Source: Dipylidium caninum (lineage: Eukaryota > Platyhelminthes > Cestoda > Cyclophyllidea > Dipylidiidae). From it: a DNA stretch of 64,000 bases. The notes beneath the pieces were generated by a model. The model was not told the DNA's origin, made no database searches, and saw only the letters and a list, made by a program, of their open reading frames with translations. The stretch spans positions 620,001-684,000 of the forward strand of contig QEYB01000963.1 in the NCBI GenBank assembly GCA_017562135.1, in the 5' to 3' direction. Numbering within the stretch: position 1 is the stretch's first letter; the number at the start of each line of letters is the position of its first letter. A program made the translations under genes and the position numbers. Positions 48,101-59,600 of this stretch are shown in pieces.

Positions 48101-51100
48101 TTTTGGCGGAGGGGAGGTCTCCTTGGTCCCTAAAAGTGTCCTGTGTGCTTTGGGGAATAGGGTGAAAAAAGTGGGGGAAAGGAGAGTGGGAGAGAATCAT
48201 CTCACCCTCCCCTTGTAGTTCAACAGCCGAGTTGGAGTGATGAGTACTTGCCAGGGAGGAGGGGGGAAATAAAGGAGTGGAAAGCGAGGAGAAGGGCACA
48301 CCTCTCACTTCTCGCCTCCTACCTTCCTTCCCTTCTCCTCCCTTCCCTTCCCTTCCCTTCCCATTCCATTCCATTCCATTCCATCTCACCTCACCATTCC
48401 ATCTCACCTCACCTCATCTCGTGCATCACCACACCCTCCCACATCATTCCACAACATCCCACAATGCACTATCGCATTCCCTTCGCATTCCCATTATAAC
48501 TGCTCTCCTTCCCACACTAAAGTGCAGCCCAACTCTCGCCACAGGTGAGGGTGATTTGTGAACCATCGGAGGTAGTGTTGCCGTGGCAGAGAGACTTTAC
48601 CCCAGGTCACGGATGCGTCCTCTTCTTCCCAAGTACAGCTGGACCATCAAACGCCACCGCCATTCGGCCGCATTCGACTCTGCTCCCATGTGACTCGCGC
48701 CGCCAACGGTGGGGGGAGCGAACCTGCTTCCGCGTCGTCCCATACTGCGCTCCACCACACATTTCCATAAACACACAGAAAGGGGCGAACGGATGACATA
48801 GAGTGGGGCATTGGAGCACTTCGGCCTCGAAACAAGTGAAGCAAGACGACAGAAGTGTGAAGAGATGAGAGTAGTGATGCGTGCCAATCAGCTTGTCGAG
48901 GTGATACGCAGCCAACCGTCATCACCGTCACCGTCGTCATCATCGTCATCTCGGTGCAAGTCTCAATCGCCTGTCTTTGCTCCGCAAACCGATTTTTGAC
49001 GAGGAGAGGAGAGGCGAGGAGAAGCGAGGTGGGACGAGGTGAGGTGAGGACTCAACTTCGTCTCATCGCTTGCAGCAATCAGCACAAGGAGACACTCATT
49101 TGCGTTGATGTCGACCTCCTTCCCTCGACGCCACCAACGTCGACCGAGTCGTCAGACGACTCACCTCCAACGATGTGGGGAAGCCTTCACGCGCTGCACA
49201 CATCCAACCATCCTTCGAGACCGACTCTATTCAATCCCCTCCCGAAATCACCTTCCCCTGGTCTTCCCTTCGCAACCCCTCCACTTCTCCACTCACAGCC
49301 TTCAACTTCCCCCACTCGTCCGTGACTCTGCCTCGCCTCGCCTGTCGCCTCGCCTCGCCTCGCCTCGCCTTCCCTCCGGGCATGTGCGTCCTCACAAAGG
49401 GGCGTCCAGTCGTGTGTGTTCGACACGGCGGCGGCGGCGGCAATGGTGGAAGGGCAAGCGGCAGCGGCAGCGGCAGCGGCAGCGGCAACGGCGGCAGTAG
49501 AGCTGCTGCCTGTCGCGGGTGGACGGAGGCAGTTTAGCAATCGCTTCCCGTTCCAAGGCTGATTCCATTGAATGCCTTTTGACAAGTGTGTTGATAGTGT
49601 TTGGCATGGTGGCGTCAGAAACGCCGGTTGGGAAACCGTGCACTCTGACAGCATCTTCTTCCTCTTTGGTGTCCCATTCAGTGAAAGATGCGTGATCTGC
49701 TCCACCCTGACTATTTCCGGAAATTAACGCCCTACTTTGGTGCACCAATGACAGGATTTAGCGTCTCAGACATGACTACCTCGAGAATCTCCCCTATACT
49801 CAAGTTTTTGGCATTTTCCAGCCCAATAAAGAAATGTCCTATGATGTCCGAGAGTGAAAATGCACTCAAATTAGAGGTTTATGACGTACGAGTCCTTGAA
49901 GCCGACGATGGGTCTAGTACGGAGAAACATATTTCGAATGCCCTTCACACTGAGAAGAAATTGGTGCACTTCGGACTCATAGTCGCCATACACCAGGGTG
50001 AAGTTGAATCCGGCCTCCGGTGATGTTCCTAGAAAGAATGAAACGTATACGGTGACAGGGAAGGGGATTGATGAAAATAATTCTATTACACAATGCAATC
50101 ATCCTTCATTTGTCTTCTCGTCTCTGTCCTTGATTGGTTCGAGTAAACTGTGAGCTTTACTTTTGCTATCTGACTACACAATGTCCAATGGCCACAATTT
50201 ATCCTTACAGCGTTCTCCCATTGCCTCGCAATGCACGGACTACCACCTGCGATCTCATCAGTTTAATGTGGATTTGAGGGAGATGCAGAAAACTACTAGG
50301 GGTAGAAAACCTAGGCCGGAGAAGGAAATGACTAAATATGGGTATTAGACTTTAATACTCACTGGTTCCTTACCATCATGATGGAATATAACACGGCCCT
50401 GCCTGATGTCCTGGCTGGCAAATGTAAAGACTGGAACAATTTCAATCGCCGACGATGAGATTACGCCTCCCCGTGTGTTCAACACCTTGTACTGAATTGA
50501 CGAATAATCTAAAGTGAGATTTTCAGACTTTATGATTTGGTGTTTTTACAATGGGGACTGAAGTCACTAAACTATTGCATATGCTACTTAATTCGCCGTT
50601 ATGCCAAACAAGTAGTTCGACACTTCTGAGGAGAAGCCATTAAATATGTAAAAAAGGTAGGAACATAGGATAAATCGCAGAAAATAGGACCGCGAAATTT
50701 ACTAATATGGAATACTTTTCACAGCCCTCATCGCTTATTCCTGTCAAAGTTAATTTCTTGGAAACTCGTATATTCCGACACTGTATAGATGGACTTATAC
50801 CAGATTGGTCGGAGTAAAGAGGAGTACCTTCTTACCATTAACCGCCTTTTCTTTGTACGCAACTGTTTTTTGAGCAGCCAAATTGATAGACGAAACCTCT
50901 ACCACCGACCCCCACCACACTTCCGGCGGTCTAAATCGAACCATTTGGACGGGAATTGTCGTGACCAGGAGGAAGAACACCATTGTTTGTCTGGGCACAA
51001 GAGTGTCCACCTTGCCTCTCAGTAATCCTGATATCTAACAGGCAAAATTTTGGTCCGAATGAAGGGCGATGGAATGCGAGTGTACGTAGTTATTAGCAGC

Positions 51101-53600
51101 AGAGTGGAATTGAAGTGAATCCCTGAGAACTTTAAAGTTGTCGTAACAATAAAGTGACTAGTGGGGGTACATCGCCGTTCCGTAGGATGAGGGTTGAAAT
51201 TCTCCTATCTGCCCCTCAAATAACCACATAAAGGAGTGTGGTAGTGTGGAGGAGGGGGTTTTCTGTGTGCTAGTGGTCACACAACTCGTCCAACATCAAG
51301 CGATAAATTTCCTGGTGACTTGAGTAGACTCAGCGCCCACATCGGCAATTTCCATCTATTGGCCCGAATTTTCAACACATGAACAAGAACTTCGACGAAT
51401 GCTATCGTCAGTAATTTTTGTCTGATAGCCCCATTTTACAGACAAAAGTTGGGCCTGTCAAGTTAATCGTTAAAACAACGTCAGACCACGAGACTACACA
51501 TTTGTCCGTTGACAGGACAGCGGGAATGGCGGGGATCCGACCAATACTTGACGCGGCAGTTAAAGCAACTGTCAGCTAAACAGCATTAGTATAAGAAGTT
51601 AACACCAGTAAAACAGGTATCATTTGTCCTACTCGCACTTAAGGGGGAACAGTGGATTGGAAATGCTATCCAAACTGGCAATCTCTTGGGATCACCTTTT
51701 TTTGGAGGAAAACTGAGGAGGAGACGCCGAGGAGAGAGCCTCGTCGGGTGGTAATAGTATCAATCGCCATATTTTCGCCCTAAATACGAATTAAGCGGTT
51801 AGTTTGTCTTACTTGTGACCGTCATTGACATTCCACGTCTCGCCCCGGCGTAGGAAGGTTAGTTTGAGAAAGTATTTGTACCTGTAAAACCGCCGAGATA
51901 CTCTTAAATATCTTTTGTTCTAATACACAGCAAAATAAAGTCTTGGCATTGGCTTTCGTGCTTACTTTTATTGATAAATAATTTCGCTTTTTTCCAAATG
52001 AGTAATAAGAATGTTAATGTAAAAATACTACTGAAAAAGCATAACTTTATTTAATTAAGTTTTGTCCATTTTGTGTCAATGACCTTTTGACAATCTCTCA
52101 AAAACTTTTTAACCTTTACTGTCAAAAAAACTGATTTAACGGTGATTTTGCGTCATTGGTGTCATCAAAAATTATTTTTTCCCCTTTAAGGAGTTCTGTG
52201 TGGAAAACCAAAATAAATAGCAGTCTGAAGATATTTAAACTCAGATTTTTTAAATTGGGCGGATGACCAAAGACGTGTGGGACTTTTGCGTTATCATGAT
52301 GGAAAAAAATGACGCCACGTCTGACAGTTTTGCTTTAATTTCATCGCCCAATTCGATGAGTCGTTGAACGCATACGTTTGACTCGATCGATTGGTTGTTT
52401 GGTACAAGTCCGAGGGTCAGAATTCCTTTTTACTCCCACCAAGCTGGCAGCATAACCTTTCTTTCCGGTGAATCTCTGCTCCTATATCGTCTGGGCTGGT
52501 GGTTCACCCTGCATCGCGACGTTCTAAGTCATTCACTTTTCATCGACAGGAATTAATCTTTTTGGAAATGGACCCAATTCGTTGCAAATCGCAGATATTA
52601 ATGGGTCGAACCGAAAGAAATCTCTGATAAGCTTGTGAGGGATCCAAAGCCTTTTTAATATTCCTTTCAACGCATTTATGCGTCACATGACCTCGATGTG
52701 GGCCTCATGAACTTCACCTGGACGGCCGGCCAGATCGTTGAGCATTTATCCATGAAAAATCATCAGAATGAAATTTGGCGCTGTCTTTCCTTCTTCAAGG
52801 CCTCTTTCCAATCTACGAAACATAACTTCTTGTGTGCTTGCGATGCGTTCTTGAACAAATGCCTGTTTTGTTCTCCATGTTAAATTGGGATTAAAACAAA
52901 ACCACAAAACTAAACGGTGTAATTTCCATACCAAATAAAAGGCAAAAGTCCAAAGAAGTAAAAGAAAGCGTAAAATCCATCTGTCAACAGAAATTGACAA
53001 TCACTTAGTTGCCAACCCGACAGACAACGTAGGAAACATCTTTCCCACCTAGAATGTGAATTTTTCAACAACCCAAAATATTAGATCAAGTTAGGAAGAG
53101 AAACGATTCTTTCGATGGGAGAAGGAGGGGCCATAGACTGAGGTGGAGGAGGAGTAGAAGGCGAAAGGGGCGAAAGGAGAGACGGAAGGCGGGAAGAGAA
53201 AGGGATGGGCGGCAGATAGGAAAGACTCGAGGAATGCCGAAGCAAACTTACAGTGAGGCTTCCAAAATTGCATGTTTCCTGGCCATTGTGTTCAAAGTAA
53301 ACATCATCCTCCCTCACATTTTTCATTGAAAACATTCCAACGCTTCGATTTAGCCTAAAGAAGATGTGGAGAAAAGTTGCACAAGCAAGGACAAAAGCCA
53401 TGAAGCCGAGGCCGCGGGAGGAAAGGAGCGAAAGTTGGTCGGACAAGTGGATGGATGGATGGATAGATGGATGTGACCGACTTTTATATATTTTTGCAAT
53501 GGATTAAAAGGCAAAAGTTGGCGAAAATGTGGTTGAACATTTATTTTATTGGCTATTTTAAAGTGGTGGATTTGGATGCATCCACAGCCACACGCACACA

Positions 53601-53636
<36 letters not shown>

Positions 53637-56600
53637 CAGGGAGTGGGTGGAGGGGCGACACAGACGCTCGAACCCACACACACACACGCAGAATTTGACA
53701 TTCGTAAACACTGGCGTTTAAATACATCCGAGGAAGAAGTGAATGTGGAGGGTGGAGTCAAATCACCTGGCTGGGTAAAATTTTATCCCTTCCAGATGTG
53801 ATTTACTGATAGTAGGAGGGGGGAGTGGGAGGCGGGCTGGGGAGACTGAAGATTGGTGTACGAGGGAGGAGAAAGTTGACGGTCGTTTGTGTCCCAGTGA
53901 TGAGGTAGGTTGTGGATTAATCCAACTTGCTGTGAGGCGTCTACACGCCTATAAAGTGGACTTTGAAAACTCTACTTTCCTCATATCACTGTGAAGTTAT
54001 TCCGCTTTTCCCTTCGTCACATATATGTGACACCTGGCGTCTACACATTTTTGCAATGATTGATGAGTTGAGGAAGTGAAAAATGATGCAAGTGAAGGCG
54101 GACGGGACGATAGTCGCGTCGAATGTCACTGTCCACACGCTATCGGTGGCCCAGACAAAGCTCCTAGCTCACCAGTATGATTGAATCTCTCGGCACAATA
54201 AGCATTACTTTTACTGGCAGAAATGAGATTTTTCATCCTGGCGTTTATCCCCTTCTCTAGACCACCTTTCTGTGCCCTCATCTTTTACTCGCCTGTCCTA
54301 AATCGTCCCTCTCTCCCATTCGGATCTCCACAAAAGTCTTAAATACCGCGTGCCTCAACCTGTCATAAATTTTCCGCCGTAAACTCTATATCATCCGTCT
54401 CTCCACGAGACCGTTAGGCATAAAATTCGACCCTTCTCCTCGCCACATAAGTCTCGTCATGGAAATAGACCGCTCCTTTGTCTATCAAGTCTTTACAAGC
54501 AATTATCATGGTCTTTGCGCTGAATTTGTCACGCCCTCTGGACCAGGGTGGGTTAAACCGACAATCGGTTGACAGTTTCGGTGACGACAGATTGATGGCC
54601 AGGCCGCCTACCAGGTCAGATTCAATTTAGCTATCTTTCACAAAGTGAGAGGTGTGAACTGACCGTTTTGACATCAATTTTCCGCATGTGGAAGGCTCGG
54701 TTACCACTAACACAGCATCACAGAGTCGGCTGGACTGGTAGACAGTGTCAATGCCAAAGGTGTGACACTCAATGATGGAGGAGGCACGATTCGACTCGTC
54801 CACTTCGCTGATATGTAAATTCGCCGCCTTCAACGAGACTCGTCCCCCCAAACCGATGGTGGAATTGCGAAACTGAAAGTGAGGCAGACGGGAAGGTAAA
54901 CGAGATCAAATAAAGGATATAAGAAAAAAACAGACGCAAAAAATAACAAACAGAAATGGTGGAGTCCTTTGTCATGTTACATTTTTGACAGGACGAAAGT
55001 AGGAGTGGCCACTCGCCAGTTGATGCGTTTTTTCTCTTTCATTCTTCCTCCTCCCCTACTTCTGCCACCATTCCCGAGTTAATGGCATGCGGTAGCATTA
55101 AAAAAAGTGCACAAAATCCGCGATGATCACGGCCCCACAACTCGGTTCCTCCCCTCACGCCCAACTTCCCACCGCAGGGGATCTTAACGGGCTAATCGCT
55201 GAGGCATAATGGACTGCACGCCTGATATTCTCCCCTCAGGTGGAATAGATGTCAGGAGGGCATGCCATGTCGTACCAAAATGGCGTGTCTTCTGTGACTA
55301 AGGCTAATGCGAATTGTTAGCATGTCTTCGTGGGTAGTCGTGTGGGAGCCGGTGATTTGTCGTCTCAAAATTAGGCTGTTGTCGGTTGTATTTCGACAAT
55401 TCCCCGACGGTATGAAGTAGACTCGACCCTGCGTCAGATCGGAGGCGGAGAAAACGAGTACATTCTCTACACGGAAGTGAGTGATGAAGAGGACCACCTT
55501 CCCGTGGCATGGAACCTAGTGAGAGAGTGAGGGATATCTTGAAGTTTCGAGGGCAATGAAGGCATAAATGACTTTACCAAAAGGCGACTTACGTGCACCA
55601 CTTTATAGAATTGGACATCTCTGTCGGCTGTAAAAATTGGTGGAAGAATATCTCGAAGTTGGACGGGGTCTTGAGAAATACGAACATCGCGGTATACCTG
55701 CGGGCTTGGTATCACTGCCTGCATGGCAAAAGGACTGGGTTTGAGTTGAATGAGCGGAGTGGCCAAAGAGGCGTGTAGATTAAGCGTCCTCAGGAGTGAC
55801 AGATCATTCATAGTCAGTTGAACCTTGACGTCAACTTGACTGCGCCAGTTGACACCTTGGGAGGTTGAAATGGCCACTTCGAGAGTGAGAGCATCGAAAT
55901 TCTTCACTATCAGTGTGGCGTTGAAGAGGGTAGCCGTACTCAATTCATTTAAATTGGAAATGCTAAACTTTAAAAGAAGGAAGCAGAGTTGAGAAAATTC
56001 AAATGACGCTACTTCGAGGCTCCATTCTTTCTCTCTACGTTAGACACCAAAATTGGATCTGCCCAGAGTTCGCATCTCCTCGAAGGCGTCTCAACTTAGA
56101 GAAGGAATGGATTTTGTTTTAATGGAGTCTCCGATTCAACGAAAATTCGACCCTCGGTCAAAGTACCCATCCTCTTCACCGCCTGAGCTCAACTAACTTT
56201 TCCATGTCTTCTACCAGATGGAATTGCATTGTTCACGAGGTCAGGCTGCACAGTAGACTAGTCCAGTGGAGTGAAGTAAAGTGAAGTGGAAGAGTAAGGA
56301 AAACTACCATTTGGTCCTGCACTGATTTGCACTGCCAGTACGAAATGCGATAGCGGAGGATGGCCGAATAGTCGAAATTGTCCGTGATACGAGAATCGAG
56401 AAGTAGACAGCCGAATTTGGCAGGACGTACAACGCGTACACTGATGTCGTTCGCCGTGACATCAGTGTTGTGGACCATCTGCACAGAAGGCATGAAGGAG
56501 ATCTTGGTTCGCAACGAAGGAATACGCATACGTCACTTCCATTCGCATTCTGCCTAACTCTCTCTATTTCTCTCGCTTCCCCAATCTTTAGTCGCGGCGT

Positions 56601-59600
56601 TTTGACACCTCGCATCCACATAAAAAAGGCGAGATGCTGCCAGATGATATGTCTAATAAATCATTCGGTTTTGTGGCCTCCATGGAAACCCTTCCTTCAG
56701 TGCGGTTTCTTAAATACTTGTCCGCAGGTAATATGATAGATTGGGCCGAATGAAAAGTGTCTGCTGGTGATAGGACCATGTTCTCCAACAATTACCTTAA
56801 TCCGATTAACTCTGGAATCGGAGGGGAGGCGATTGGCGGGGCCCGAGAGGCGTGAAACGGAAGCTTGTGAATTTATACCTACTCCTCAGCTTAAACCTCC
56901 ACTTAAGATCACACAGATAACAAATTGTTTAAGCCAATTTGGAAAAATATCGGAGTGGAAACTATGAAACGGATGTTGAAATAATAATCTACTGCTTCTT
57001 GTCATCGATTGGACAAGTCATAAATGCCTTTTCGAGAGACTTTTATTTTAAAGTCCTTTGTGTTATCATTTTACTGGTTTTTTTTTCCCTTAAAAATAAT
57101 CCGTACTTTTGACAAAGGAAATTATCCTTCGGTGAAATATAGAGAGACTAAAGAATGTGGTACAATTCCATAGAGAAGTTAATTTATTAACAACTGTATA
57201 CCCTCGAGTATCTACCATTTTTGTTAGTTTATACGGCACATGTAATTTCATTTTTTCAGATAATTTTTGGTAAACAGATGTCTTAACACAGCGGTAGCGA
57301 TATGGTGAGTATCTAGTTTAAATTTAATTTCGCGGACCGGATTCCACAGTCTTCATTATTTCTTTCTCGTTGCCAACGTGGGCCTGTGCTCTTCCTAGAA
57401 CCTCGTTGACGATACTCAAATTTCCAGAACGAAATCTTCTGGAGCCGAAACCGAACATTTTTTAATTTGTGGACCCATCTCCGAACGCCTCATTAATCTT
57501 TCTCGAAGCTAGTTGAGTTGCGCTATGATTCAAAGCAACCTTGCAAAAGAAAAGTAAATGTGACCCGCATTTTGGCGAAAAATAAAATAACACGGGATAA
57601 AAAAGCCGAAAACACTTCCGTTTTAAATAAAAACATTGAGTGCATGTTACAATGTTTTCTCTCCCAGTCGGAGCTGAACACAGACTAAACGAGACCGCCC
57701 GTAACATAATTTCCAACGCCTTCCTCCTTCATTCTGTACCTCCGCTTAAAACAAAGTGTCGAAGCCCACTTGGCGGAATGTCAAAAGAAGATGAACTCGC
57801 CAAAGAAATCGGTAATTGTGGTCATACAGACAGCAGGGGTGAGGTATTAAGTAGTATTGAACTGCATTATGTCGACAGACTGGAAGTACACTCTTGTCCA
57901 CCCTTTCAAATCCGCGATTTATAGCGGTTCAAGTACACCCAGCTTGATGTAGGTGTGGTAGAAGGCATTGTTCTCCGGGGATTGATCAACCTCATTTGCT
58001 AGCCCTTCACACCGCCCCACCCGCTAATTTTAGTGGCGTTTCAGCACCTCCATTGTCAAAATGGAGACGACGTGACAATCGAGGTGGAAATGAAAGCGTA
58101 GTTAGGTTCGGCTATGAGTATTCACGTCACATTTCATTGGAAAGGAAAGATTGAATTGACTAACTGCGAATTGACAGATAATATTTCAATTAAGTTAAGA
58201 ACATACCCTGAAAAAGACGTAACTCGTCCCATTCACTGCAACCGTTAGTGACACTTCCCGTTGCACATCGACGATTACCTTGAGGTATTTACTTGACACC
58301 TCTTTGTAGTAACTGAAAACGCCATCAGAAAGGAAGCAGTGGAGACAAAAACTGTCCGCGATCTGGGGAGTTAAAGTGATACCCTGGGGAGATGGTGGAA
58401 CTACGATGGTGGACAGTGGAGAGGCCTTTCCACGTTCGGTGAAGTAGCCTCCAGAACAGCTGTCACGTGAGTGAGGCTGTGGACAGGCGAGATAAAATGG
58501 AGTCTGAGGTAGCAAATAACCGCCGGGTACTTTCGTCATCAACCGTCCATCGTAGGTGTGCAGGTCGATTTGAGGTATTATGTACTTGTCCGGCTCAATA
58601 CGGATATGGAAGGTCTCCACCAGGGGATTCCCGATTAACGGAATGCCCTGGAGCATTTGACGAAAGATGTGGAGATGCTCCGGCACCCGGTGATCGGCAA
58701 CCGCGTCAAATAGGCCACGAGTATCCTGACAGATTATGCGAAATTTAAATTCATCGTTTAGGTGATAGGAGCCGTCGTGGACATAAACCAACAATCCGCG
58801 GTTCAGTAGACTTGCAGGCAGAAAGTTGGTGTCGACTGCACACTCTCCGTCCGGTCTAACAACTTGTAACTTTCCACTATGAGGTTGTGCCAACACCTCA
58901 ACTATATACTCAAACATTGGTGATGACTTGAAGTTGAAATTTGGCAATTTTAAACACTGACTCTCCTTTATCTCAATTAGTGGTGGTCGAATTGGCAGAT
59001 GGCCACTTCTCTGCGTAATTCCAACTTGTTTGCGGAAGTTAGCTTCCAAATTTATCATGGGCAGTGCAGTTGCCGACTCTGTCGTTGTCTCCATGATGTC
59101 GAGGCTGAAGACATGCTCCGTACTGGGTCGGTAGGAGTGAACATACACACGAAAGTGGAATTCATCTTTCACGTAGATGAAGCCCTTTTCAATGTGAAAT
59201 GTGGCACTTGACCAATCGTCAATCACTCGTCGGAAAGTGTAGAACAACTGTCCGACATCCACATCATGCTGATGGAAGACTGATCCAACACCGAGGTACA
59301 CCTTGTTATTCGCCTCCTTCAAGAGGTAGATGTGGCCGTGTTTTGGCACCCTGGTGATGATAAAGTACACATCTTGTGCCGAGTGCGGGGGAGTAGCTTG
59401 AGCTGCGAGATTCCACCGAGTGATACAATTACCGTGGACGCCTATCACCGTGGAAATACGTGGAGTCTGGAATACGGTGAGAGGTTCGTTACGCACTAAT
59501 GTCAATTCTATCCTGGTGAAGTGGATGGGAAGCATGAGAATGGCCGCTTCTCGGCCCTCGGTGAGGTGATTGACCTCAAACACAACGGTATCACGTAGGT

